From Astrocystis sublimbata (Eukaryota; Ascomycota; Sordariomycetes; Xylariales; Xylariaceae), in the NCBI GenBank assembly GCA_022453515.1, contig JAJNNY010000012.1, positions 186,001 through 250,000 on the forward strand: a DNA stretch of 64,000 bases. The letters are read 5' to 3'. Of the stretch, positions 42,881 through 54,200 are shown one piece after another; within the stretch, counting starts at the first letter, position 1; each line of letters begins with the position of its first letter. The notes below the pieces were generated by a model. The model saw only the letters and a program-made list of their open reading frames with translations. It did no database searches and was not told the DNA's origin. The translations under genes and the position numbers were made by a program.

Positions 42881-44868
42881 CGTCTTATATGTTCCCGGCT
42901 AGGGGCGACGTACTCGGACGGACACCTGGTTGTCGTACCTCGTTCAAAAATGTGAGTAGCATACATCGGACAGGAATACCTGATGCGAAAAGTACCAAAT
43001 TGCTAATTAATTCAATGGATGTCAATCAGACTTTTTATCGAATTAAAGAATGGAAAATTCGGTGCTGATATATTGGGTTTATGTCGCTGTTTTTCGGCTC
43101 GAGACAGCGAGTGGCGGGAGGGAAAAGTTGATTAACACAGCACCTACGAGACTGCTGAATTTACCTACATCATAATATCCTATGCGATGTATTTAAGGTT
43201 CTCTGTATAGACACTTCGTGAAGGGCCTGGAATGATACAGTGCGCAGGGTACTGATCAGAGTCGCAAAGGCACCATCCCGCAGGCCAGTCAGCCTATCGT
43301 CTATGGGCTTTCTTGTTATCCTCAGATAACTTTGCCCTTGAATTTATCCAGCGATAGAATATACACATCCTTATTGATATGGGAATGTTTGGATTCGAGA
43401 TACCGTTTGGTTTACCGCTCATTATCGCTACACAAAGCGACGGGATGAAAGTTGGGACTCGGAGTCTCTCTATTGCATAGCCAATTTGCGCATACAGGTA
43501 CTTGAGTGGCACTGTGAGGTGTCGTAATCTATAGCAGTGAGTACTGGAATAAAGTTGGCAGTCGCGTCGTCCGGCATGTATGATTACGACGGGAAACTGT
43601 TCGCAGCATGCTTACCCCTGAGACCCATTAGGTCACATGCTCGTAGTCAATGTATAAATGTGTGATGAACAGGACAAAATAGAGTTGAAAATAATCATAA
43701 CTACGCAAGAATAATGTCATTCTTTTTGCTAACCTAGGATACTCATCATCGTCAAATGTTCCGATTGTTTTGGGTTTCATGAAACAGGCACATATCTACC
43801 TACGTATTTAATTATGGTATAACGTAGAGGATTTCGACAAAGGATTCAAACAGGTTGGTTCGTTCCAGTGATGTATGGACGACAATTCCGGAGATGGAAG
43901 CTCAATTGGAATGCCTCCCAGCTATCTAGGTAGTATTTACACTCTGCAAAACACCAAGCTTGTTGGGATAACAATGGCCACCTCTGCACAATTTAGCGTC
44001 CGCTGAATGAATACGCCTATAGAGGAATGCTCTTCTACAGCAACTCCATCCATAATCATAATACCTAGCTTCAAATATAACTACTTACAGAGAATAGGTA
44101 CCTAAAGTAGTCACACAGATAAATATATTGTGTCCAAGCCGCTTTCTCGGGGTCGGAAGCGTCTCCGATCGGTCAGCAGGAAACAAATGCGCAATACTAC
44201 ATAACGCGAACGCGTAACAAGTAACCAGTCTTAACAAGACCTGCGTCATCCAAACTATGTCCACGATGACGTATATGGAATGAGGGACTATATTACGAAA
44301 GCAAAACCCCAAAGGAAAACACGTCTATGGGGCCTCAGATGATCCATCTATGTTTGTAAATGAAGAGCAGTTTAAGGGTATGGGGGCCGCCGTTCACATA
44401 TTGACACGCGGAACCTAAAATGTGTCCGACCACGCGGCCGCAAGATTACGCGACACAAATAGCGGTGGTATGTGAAAACCTCAGGATCTGATCCATCATG
44501 TGTTAATTGGGTGGACTGCTTACAGGCCGGTAGTAAGTACATTCAAATACACGCAACAGCCGAGGGGCTCGTATACGAATGCCCTGATCACCACGCACAA
44601 AGCAAAGCTATCGGATTTTCCCCGACCAGTCCGTTATAAATCGATCCTATCAAGGTCTGGCTGTGCTATAAAGCTATTGATGGCCTATAATAACAATAAT
44701 AATCCGTGCGACCCAATAAATCCATCGTATAGGAGCAAAATATCTGACCGAGCAAGGGCTCACCGCAATATACGCGCAACGCTCAATAGTAGAAGATAGA
44801 GATGCATCATGATAACAGGATAGCGAGCCATATCTCTCAAGTGGATGACTCACTTAACATATATATGC
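42881..44868. other. Gene-poor 2 kb upstream of LicD gene
   Basis: Promoter of the LicD gene and 3' flank of MRE11. AT-rich, with TAGGTA motifs near 43928 and 44096. No gene is supported. Confidence 0.45.
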
Positions 44869-47278
44869 CTAACGCCTCTTAGCTCTAGTAGCGGGCGCCG
44901 ACTCAAATGGATCATCCGAGATTTCGTCGTCACTAATTTCCAGTGGCTCCTGTTGCGTCGCCTTTTGCGAGAAGTTCAATTTCGTCTGCCGGCCTTTTGG
45001 CGCTGTGGAAGGTGTCGCGCGGGATGTCTGTGACCGCGTTGGCTGTGATCGGGTAGTAGCCGCAGCAGCCCTGGTCGTTGTAGAGCGCTTCGGCGGTGGG
45101 GCAGGGGGGTCGTAGGTATCATCGTCCATGACAACATCGTCGTCTTCGTCGTCCTCGTCGTCCTCGTCTTGTTTGCGACCGCGGCCACGGCCTTTAGGGG
45201 GCGCTTTCTTTACTGGGGCCTTCGGAGCTGCCTTGGCACGGGTGGTAGCTGCTGCTTTAGGTCGCCCTTTTGTTTTGGGCTTTGGAGCCTCATCTTCCTC
45301 TGCAACGTCTTTCATGGCTTCATCGTCATCGTCGTCGTCGTCAAGGAAACCTGTGCGCGTGGGCTTGCGTGCTCGGGCACGAGTGGGCACCGGTTGTGGT
45401 GACTCCTGTGCCACTGGAGCATGATTAATCGCCTGAGGCTGATCCTCCCAAGGACCTTCAAGATCCGAATCCCATTCGGCTGGCTTTGGTTTGTATGAGA
45501 ATCTTGGGCCTCGCTTTAGTTGACCTTTAGCGAACTGCTGTTCGAGTTTCTTTTTGATATTCTCCATTGCGCTGTCAAGATCCTCATCGTTGTCGTCTAA
45601 TGACAGCATCTGCTTTACTTGGCCAGACAGAGACTCAGAGACAAATTGCTCCATGGCGTGTTTGTCGTCCTTGTCGACAAACTGTGTTACTGCGTCGCCA
45701 AACGGTGCTTGTGGGAGTATCTTTAGCGACTGAGCCTTCAGGTACTCCTCTACGAGCTTAGCGACCTTGACGCTGTCCATCTCAGCGAGACTAGCAACAG
45801 CCTCGTCAGACAACGTATTTGCAGCCGCAGCACGTTCTATTATAGGTGTCAGTATCATGTGAAATACCGGGATATAAAATAAGATCACATACTTTGCACC
45901 GTCTTCTTACGATAGAAGTGAACTACGTCATTTGTGTTGGCAACCTTGCCTGAAAACCGGTTGGAGAAGCGTTGAGGGTTCTCAATATCGTACTGGCCTC
46001 CATCTGGTGATGAATATTCAACCTTGAGCCGTATCAGCGGTCTCGGTCGATCATTTTCGTCCACATCTACGTCTTGTAAGCTGTCCCACTCCACATTGGC
46101 TTCCTCAATCATTTCCTCCACGACGGCCATCAATCTCTTCGTCAATTCCGCTCGATTGTCCTTTCTTTTCTCAAGTCCTTTGAACCTTCTGTCGGTTGCA
46201 AGGACAATCTCGCCAGTAATGAAAGGGCGAACAGACTTCAGCCGATGCGTCTGCACAGAAAAGTCCTTGCCAGTTACGCTCAACACAGCGACATGCTTCG
46301 CCACAGCCTCACCCGGCACCAGGGATGTAGCAACAGATGAGCCAGGTTGCATGACATGGAAACCAAGTTCGGGATTATGGCGAGGGTCGATAAGACATTC
46401 GTGCTCGTGGCCCCAAACAACTAGATTGAGCCATTCTGGTAGCAGATGTTCAGGCAGGTAACTCGTAGCGGTGTGGGCGTGGTGATTCTGGTGGACAGCC
46501 AGAAGGTTGAACCAATCCGCAGACTGCTGATTAGGGCGGTACCATTTGACCTTGTGATCTCGAAAGTTCCGAAACATGCGTTCATCACGCACGTTGCTGA
46601 TACCATAAAGCGCCAGCTTGGTCTGGCCTTTTTGAAGTAAGACGGGTTTCGCCTCGATCTCATCAACCTTGGGGGTGCGACCATAGTAGTTCAAGAGCCC
46701 GGCGACCTGGAGCAGATCGAGGGAGCAGTAGTTGCCCTGGCCGCTGGGGTCGTCGTGGTTCCCATGGATCGAGAATACGGGAATGGAGATGTTAATATCC
46801 GGGTCCTCGTAGTTGACATGGCCAAAAGCACTCGCGAAGACCTCGTTAGCGTCACTGAGGAACTGCAGCTCGCATGGCTTCATGCCGAGACAATTCTTTC
46901 GCAGGGAACGCATGACATGGTACATGGCCAGCCTCGATGGCTTGTTGTCGTGGAAGAGGTCACCCGCTAGCAAGACCATGTCAACCTGGTCTACGGTGAG
47001 CACACGACACAACAAAACAAGTCGAGGACTGGGCTAGGTGTCTTACATCTTCCGTCCGTGCTAGGTTCATGATCTCATCAAACGTTTTCCAGCTATCATC
47101 CTTACGAATGGGGTCGCGCTCCTCGTAGCCCACATGGTTATCAGTGGCGACAAGGATGCGAATCGTGTCCGCATCTGAAGGAAGGTGAGATTTCTGGATA
47201 GAAACGGTATGACTTGGTGCTGAAGCTTTGGGTATGTATCATGGAGATGTGCGTACCTTGAATCTGAGATGGTGCCAT
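44869..47278 (-). CDS. MRE11: DNA double-strand-break repair nuclease Mre11
   Basis: Four exons: 47278-47257, 47174-47047, 46985-45893 and 45836-44869; the product is 736 residues. Mre11 forms the MRN/X complex with Rad50 and Nbs1/Xrs2 and resects and signals at DNA breaks in the nucleus. The calcineurin-like phosphoesterase motifs are intact: TDNHVG (18-23, split from the start by intron 1), GDLFHDN (58-64), GNHDD (125-129), then AVHQNHHAH and WGHEHEC. The capping domain follows (LATDRRFKGLEKRKDNRAEL). The C-terminal part is disordered, with Asp runs, KPKTKGRPKAAA basic stretches, a Gly-Arg patch (KGRGRGRK) and an acidic end ISDDEISDDPFES. The first exon encodes only seven whole codons, MAPSQIQ. 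The introns of 82, 61 and 56 nt have standard ends. Confidence 0.95.
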
Positions 47279-48129
47279 TGTGGTCCCTATCAGCTCTTGC
47301 TGGATTGTTCGCGGGCCTCACCAAAGCAGTGACATGAATGTAAAGCGAGACAACTGATTGCTGCTGACCTTTTTGGTGATTGATCCGATTAATCAAGTAG
47401 TGGAATTCGCATGCTGATGTATCATTCTAATACATTATCCCTTCCTCGCTTTGTCAGGGTAATGCGTCGAATAGGTCGGCTAGGGAACCTGGCAGTGTCA
47501 GGCAAAGGCTTCTGTAAATCAGGTTGTACAGGGCACTGTAACGCAACGGCTCTCAGACGCGTCAAGTTGGGCCCATGCTTGAAATTCACCCCGCGAAATC
47601 ACGTGCAATAGCACAGTACGTAATGCAGCACCTGTTACCTGGGCTGTGACCCGAATGTGACCACATGCAACAACCACCACCCTCTACTCCTAATGTACAT
47701 CGAGTACCTACTGTACACGGCCAATTTCCCACCATCAAAGACAGGGGATTGTCAACAAGCAGATAGGAGTCACTGTGTCCATGCTCGTTCTATTCGAAAC
47801 GCTTCCATTTGAAGCAGGAACGCTGATTGTTACCAGATGATGCGATCCTGCGATCCAGCTACTGAACATCTAGCAAATACAAAGCAAAGAGCATCCACGC
47901 CATGCATGCCCCTTTGAAATGGACATTCTTGAAATATCCGAGGCGCCCTCATGATAAACGCTGTGTAGTTTGTAATCTGTCATGCCCACCCGTTGAACAA
48001 ACGCCTAATCCCCAAACCCAAGCCAGTGTCACATGTACAAGTACAAATCAATGCCCAATAATCCCTTAAATGCAAACAGGCTGACGCGATACGGCGACTG
48101 CTGCGTCATGCCTGGTTGCGAATGCTATC
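47279..48129. other. Intergenic upstream of MRE11
   Basis: Promoter of MRE11 and the 3' flank of the SOK1 gene, both minus strand. No gene or notable element. Confidence 0.5.
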
Positions 48130-51100
48130 TCAGGCAGTCGCTGCCTTAGCAGCAGCCTCTTCCTGGTCCACCTTAGCAGAAATGATCTCCCACCAAGCTC
48201 CATGGGTATCTCGGTCGACACTCCCAACTCGACCCATTTCGTCAATCATATCTCGCAGTTTCTCCACAAATTCTGGCAACCCTAGACTAGCAAGCTTCTC
48301 ACCTGCAGTGCTCGTGGCCTTGATTTTCTCGCTGGCAGAGCCGGCTTGCAGCCTGGCAAGCATGTGACCCCTGACGCGGGTAAGCAAGAGCCTCATGACG
48401 GGTTCCTTGGGCTCCGAATTGTTATTCTTAGCGTCCATGCTTGCTTCCAGCACTCTCGTAACCAGAGCTTGTATATGCTTTTTCGTGGCTGCAGGCATCG
48501 AGCGTCCAGCTTCCAGAGCGGCCATTATACCGTGCACCGCTGTCGTCTGAGTGGGAGCCTTGCTGCTATCGTCCATCGACTCGAGAAGCGTAAAGACGCG
48601 GCCGGCCTCTGTCTTCCACAGCGCACGAACGTCGCGTTTCAGCATGTTCTTGCACTGCAGAAGAATAGCTCCTGCAATCACAATGCGCAGTGTTTGGTGA
48701 CCGATTCGAGTTCGCCGCTTCTTGTCGAGAGTTAGAGGCTCCGGTATAGTCTCAGTTGGAGGCGAAGGCTGTGTGAATTGGTCCACAAGCATTTGCCAGT
48801 AAATCTTGTCAGGGGTGGGGCGTAACTTGGGGTGATTGATGCCCTCCGGATCCCGCCGACTTGCTTCAGCATGCACCTTGTTTCGGGCTTCCCGCCATGC
48901 AGTCTCTGCGTGTGCCAATTTGACTGCACCGCTATCTATTTCCTCGGCGAATTTCTTCGCCTCATACGGGGAGGCATGCTGTGCGAGGTTAGGCGCTGCC
49001 ACTTGTAGCATGTAGTTGGCATAATCGTAAAGCATCACATCGATAAATGAGATGAGTGCTTCAAAACGATCAACGATAGGCCCTTCGCCTAGCTTGTTCT
49101 CCACGAGGTCTTTCACTTCGTCATCCCTTGCCGGGGCGCATAACTTAGGAAGAAGGGAGCCCATTGACGAGAAGAACTTTTCGTAGGAAAAGCTGCCCGC
49201 TTGAAACTGGCGCCCAGCTACCTCGGTATCCAGTATTTCACCGATGAAGGTATGTATGGCTGTGTTAGGTCTAACGAGATGCTGCAGCCTGTCTTTTATG
49301 TAGTTGGCCATGATGACGAGATAATGAAACTCCTTTTCTTCGTTTCTGGGTCCTGATCGGAGATCTTTGAGCAGGGGCTCCATACGTGATTTATGCTGCT
49401 CTTGAAAATGGTCAAATTCAATGCGATATTCCCGATTGATTGCCAATTCGTGAACAATTACTCGGTTGTCCGGCAAAATGGGGGGATAGTGCCACGGCGT
49501 TGTGGGTTTCCGAAGTTCGGGCTTGCTGGGAGGCGTCGGGGGCGGCGTGAGTGTCTGCAGGTGCGACGAAATCATCTGCTCCGCCGTGGTATGATCAGCC
49601 ATGGAGGAGGCCCCAGTGCTTGGGGAATGTTCGGCGACCCGTGGCTTGGTGTCTCCGGCCGGTTTCTTTGCTGCTCTAGCTTTTCTTGCTTGTCTAACGG
49701 ATTCGAAAATCCTCCTCTTCCCTTCCTCGGGACCCATGAGCTTTTTGATCCTTACCATAAGCATTAACTGGTTATCTCTAATGCTCTGTAGATACGATTC
49801 GGCGACGACTTCTTCTGTGCGGTCTTTGACAGTCTGAAGAATTGCATCAAGTTCTACAAACTGCAATAGCATGACATCCACTAGAGCGTCCGAGTCCCGT
49901 GCTTTCCAGGCAATGAATGCATTATGGAAGGTGGCGTAAACTTCAGGCAAGGCATCCTGCAGAGCCGGGGGTGGAGTAAAGTTGTTGGATGAGGTCAATC
50001 GCGAAAGAATATTTTCGAAAGAGATCAACAAATCTCGTGCTTTGCCGACAAGATCCTGTAACTGCGGATTAGCCAGATCGTCGCGAGGGATGGGATGCCC
50101 TTGAGAGGATCCAACCTGCTCCTGGTCGCCTTTATGGTCCTTGTTACTAAGGACCTGCGTCGGGTGCCCAAGAATGAGGAAAGCACTCAAGAATGTCCGA
50201 ACGGCGGTCATCTCGGTGATAGATCCAGCGTCACCCTCACTGAGCCCACATATACGAAGTACACGTGCCGTCGTCAGCAGTACTTTTTCTTGAGCCAGAA
50301 GTTGAACGACGGTGTCAAATGATGTCTCTCTGACTCCATCGATATTGAGGCCAATTTGCGAGAAGTCGTGAACTGCCTTCTTCCTCAACGACCCCCTCCA
50401 CCACCACTGCAGCTTGGAAGCCGCAACATCGTCGCTCATCGGAGATTCCACATTATTGTAGCTGGCCGATTCTTGTTCATCGCCTTCAGATGCCGTTGAA
50501 TCTCCTACCGATTTCCTAGTCATAGTGCTATGAGCCCTAGAGCGTCGTGTGGCATGGCGATTCCGCAACTCTTCCCTCCGTTTCTCAGCCTCCGCAAGAC
50601 GCTCTTCCATTTGCAGCTTTAATTTGCGGATCTCCTGTTCCCTTTTCTCTTTCATGCTCTCGGCGATGGCCTTCGCACGCTTAACTTCTTCGGCGCAAGC
50701 TGCGACGATCTCGGCTAAGTTCTTCTCTCGTGCCTGGGCTGCAGCGAGGGCGCGGGCTTCGGAGTTGGAACTCTTCTGCTGTGCGGCCTTTGCCATAGCG
50801 GCCCTCAGACGGACCTTCTCGGCATGAGCGGCTCTGTCGGCGAGGCGGGCTTTACGATCTTCGAGAATGGAGGCACGGCGCATTTGTTGAGCAATGAATC
50901 TGCTCTGCGGGCCGCCATGCTGGGCGAAACCGTGTGAGGAACGGGACTGGGCAGAGGCTATGGAATTCCGGCGCGAAGAAGCAGCCGAGTCCTTTCGCCG
51001 AGTCTGCGTTGGGCGGTAGAAGCGGGCAGCGATGTGGGGAGGCGGCGTGTAGATTCTATGTTCGTTCTCGTCGTCCTCGTCATCGCTGTGTATGGTCATG

Positions 51101-51201
51101 TCTAAATCGAGGTCGGGCTCTGACATGGTGTCGTCGAGGGCGCTGACGGACTCGTCGATGTTTCGGGCCAGGTCGGCCAGGTCGGCGGATGCGCGGCGCA
51201 T
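48130..51201 (-). CDS. SOK1: Sok1/Tcp11 family protein
   Basis: A single-exon gene of 1023 residues. The N-terminus (about 1-110) is acidic then Ser/Arg-rich (RKDSAASSRRNSIASAQSR, with RRNS/RRAS protein-kinase-A-like sites). A strong charged coiled coil follows (about 110-225, with EEVKRAKAIAESMKEKREQE). An IQ-like basic helix AASKLQWWWRGSLRKK lies near 265-280, and a long Tcp11 domain (roughly 380-1000) contains the segments KARDLLISFENILSRL and KKLMGPEEGKRRIFES. Yeast Sok1 suppresses cAMP/PKA pathway defects and regulates meiosis; a cAMP-signalling role here is inferred by family. The ATG at 51201 starts MRRASADLADL. A Pro-rich segment (LTPPPTPPSKPE) precedes the second half. Confidence 0.9.
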   Translation of the reverse strand: MRRASADLADLARNIDESVSALDDTMSEPDLDLDMTIHSDDEDDENEHRIYTPPPHIAARFYRPTQTRRKDSAASSRRNSIASAQSRSSHGFAQHGGPQSRFIAQQMRRASILEDRKARLADRAAHAEKVRLRAAMAKAAQQKSSNSEARALAAAQAREKNLAEIVAACAEEVKRAKAIAESMKEKREQEIRKLKLQMEERLAEAEKRREELRNRHATRRSRAHSTMTRKSVGDSTASEGDEQESASYNNVESPMSDDVAASKLQWWWRGSLRKKAVHDFSQIGLNIDGVRETSFDTVVQLLAQEKVLLTTARVLRICGLSEGDAGSITEMTAVRTFLSAFLILGHPTQVLSNKDHKGDQEQVGSSQGHPIPRDDLANPQLQDLVGKARDLLISFENILSRLTSSNNFTPPPALQDALPEVYATFHNAFIAWKARDSDALVDVMLLQFVELDAILQTVKDRTEEVVAESYLQSIRDNQLMLMVRIKKLMGPEEGKRRIFESVRQARKARAAKKPAGDTKPRVAEHSPSTGASSMADHTTAEQMISSHLQTLTPPPTPPSKPELRKPTTPWHYPPILPDNRVIVHELAINREYRIEFDHFQEQHKSRMEPLLKDLRSGPRNEEKEFHYLVIMANYIKDRLQHLVRPNTAIHTFIGEILDTEVAGRQFQAGSFSYEKFFSSMGSLLPKLCAPARDDEVKDLVENKLGEGPIVDRFEALISFIDVMLYDYANYMLQVAAPNLAQHASPYEAKKFAEEIDSGAVKLAHAETAWREARNKVHAEASRRDPEGINHPKLRPTPDKIYWQMLVDQFTQPSPPTETIPEPLTLDKKRRTRIGHQTLRIVIAGAILLQCKNMLKRDVRALWKTEAGRVFTLLESMDDSSKAPTQTTAVHGIMAALEAGRSMPAATKKHIQALVTRVLEASMDAKNNNSEPKEPVMRLLLTRVRGHMLARLQAGSASEKIKATSTAGEKLASLGLPEFVEKLRDMIDEMGRVGSVDRDTHGAWWEIISAKVDQEEAAAKAATA

Positions 51202-54200
51202 GATGATAGTGATTGCAGCGTTGGCGTTGGCGGGGACAGTGCGCGGTGGGCGCAGGGCATATCAGGCGCCAGGTGCCCAGGTCTTACCGCTTACAGGAGG
51301 AAGCAAGTGCCCGGCGATGCGAAATAGCACAAAGAGCCGTGCCGTCCTTTGTCGCGGTGAAAAGACAAGACTATTGCTCGTGGCTGCTGGTCTTGGAGAC
51401 AAAGCGGTGCACAAGCGGTGCAGGTCGCGGGCCACGATATTCTGTGGCGGGACTGGGCGTCTAGGGTACCGTTCGCAGCGAGCGGCGCGGTTCTCTAGTG
51501 TCAACACAAGTGACTGCCACTAATGGATGGGAACGAGAACGGGCTAGGACCAGAGACGGGAGAAGCTGGAGGATAATGTAATGTCAGGAGATGGCTGGGG
51601 AGCCTCGACGGGCTCACTCAAGTAGGAAGGTTCTCGATGGCATCAGCAGCGAATGGGGAATATGGATTTCAAGGTCTGAAGTCAGGCATTCAGATTCAGG
51701 GTGGCACCAGAGTGCATGGGGCATGTGACGAAGATCGGAAACGATGGCGAGGGGGAGAGTGATACATGAGACAAGGATGACAGCCCATTCAGCTCCCGAG
51801 CTGATCGGAGAATTCGGTTGAATGGCTGTTTGGTTCTTGGTAAGCTGGTGCTGGTGCTGGTGCTGGAACTGGTGCTGGTTGGCGTGGATTGGATTGATAA
51901 AGCCAGGATGTGATGTGGAAGGATTGAAAGTGACCGAGACGCTCCTGTCCTCCTTCCTCCCCGGCCTGCTACCGGCTCCTGTCCAGGTAGGTCGTGCCTT
52001 GAGTAACTAAAGTACCCGGCCAAGTACTGTAGCAGCAGAGCGATGGGGCAAGGTACATTGGCAGTACCGAAGTTCACCAAACATTTACCTACATGTACCT
52101 TTCAGGTAGGCAGGTGCAGGTTGGTAGGTGCTGACGGGATGACGCCAGAGGCCGCCTGAAAACGAATAATTACCATCACTGTTCCCGTCCACTCTCGTTT
52201 CCATCAATAGAGCCCACTCCGATGAAACATTGACGCGCAAGGTTTATTAGAGTATTGTAATGGAAGCCATCGCCCCTTGGCCCTTGGGTTCTGTTTGCAT
52301 TTGACATGATGCCCAAATAGTACTAATTAATTAGCACCTATCTGCCTACGATACTTCCAACCTCAGGTGTACACAATGTATTTAATCCAGACAGAGTGCA
52401 CAAGCAGCCTTTCTTTCGTACCTCAATGTAAAAGAGAGACAGACGACTGTTAGTCAGCAGCACCAGCTGACTTACCCATCAACATCAGAGTCGAATATCT
52501 TATCAAGATGCTCTTTCTGTCAATATCTTTCTGGTTCTGTTCAACATCGAGTGGTATTGGAGGTGGCTTGGGTGGGATCTGTTCTGCTGCATGCAGGCTT
52601 AGGCTTCTCAGATCCACCCAACGCATGCCACAGACCGCATTGGTAACCTAGCGAGCCTAGGGTGGCCGAGATGGCCGAGATGGCGAGATTGGGTTGGCTA
52701 GATCTAACCGTACTAAACCACAACTGCTCTACTGCATCTCTGCCCCAATTTTCTTTTGGATGTTAAAGCAGGTCATTTTAGCGCCGTTGGACGTTGGTAA
52801 CTTTAATACTCTGGCCCGTCTGGGCAGAAGATTTGAACTTTGTCTTACGTGTACTTACTTTTACTTGCCTGCCCAACACAGCTGCTGTGGAGGATTGTAA
52901 TAATGTCTACCACCCAGTGTGCCAGTGATTGCCAAGTTGTCATCGTGATGGTGCAACAACACTTCACAACTTGTTCTACAGTAGTCAGTCAGTACCCTAG
53001 TTACTCTCTAGCCGTAGGTTGTGTATCATGCTATGTAAGTCTGATTGCGGACTGCCGATAACTCACCACTTTGCGGCTTTCTCTCTAGATTATCCAGGCT
53101 CTCGGCTACCAGTATCGTGACCGCAGTTACCCACCTAGCTGCCTCGCGTCATTGTTGATATACTGACATACCGGTCTCGCCTGTTATACCCATATCACCT
53201 CATCCGCACTAACATAAGTGAGATAATCACATACCCAGAGACCTGGGCGAATGGGCTCCTAACCGGCTCCCGAACGGGATAGCTTAGAGGCCGACCCCAG
53301 GACAAGAGGTTCCTGCAGTGGTACGGAAGATCGACCATCGATCCGCATTCCCTGGTCTATGCGTCTCCTTGGCCGGATGCGGGCTCGGCGGGGATACACG
53401 TGCCCATCTTTAGTCTGGTCCGACCGCCCAACCACTCCCGCCGGGTTATCCGGTGCACCCTACAGGCGTGACTGGTCTGTGAAGTTCTCGCGAGTGAATG
53501 CGTATTCTAATGCGCCATGTCGGGTTTTGTCTTGCTCAGCACTCGGCCACGTCAGACTCTTTAGACTTGTCAAGACAGGCACGACAACGCCTGAACATGG
53601 CCCTCATGCGGACTGACAGTCTGACTTACTCGGCATGCAATCCGAATATTAGTTGTCCCGCTTTGGCCCCCACCCATGGGGGAGTAGGTGGGCGTGGGTG
53701 GGTTTGGGACCGGACAACTATTATTCGTACTGAGGGCTCGGCTCTGCCGTTGTGGAAAACATGGTCCTAGGAACAAGCAAAGCTTCATCAAACTTTGATG
53801 CCTTGGGCGGTATAGACGAGAACTGCTCATGTTTTTACAGGCGCCGGCCTTCCAGAGTCTCGCACGTGATACGGATAGTCATGCACTGACATGTTTCGAG
53901 CGATGAGGTAACTACATTGTAACGGCGTCGTCTGATGACTTGGACTCATGTACTCTTCAATTGTTGTGGATATGTGAATTTAGACCATGGGGCTTTCAAA
54001 CGTTGTAAGACGGGGCCACCATTCTGCCAATGGGGACATACAGGCACGCGGGATCTCATAGAATTGCTAACATGGAAGGTCAATATGTGACTTCATAGAA
54101 TCTTCAGTTCTACTTACCAGTAATTGGTAAATAACACTTCATAATAGATTGCCGAGGGTGGCGAGGGTGGTTGGGATGCTATCGTACGCATGATGATGCG

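Noticed and set aside
53260..53480. GC-rich patch as a possible gene
   Set aside because: No frame longer than about 90 codons, no splice arrangement that extends it, and no recognisable protein.
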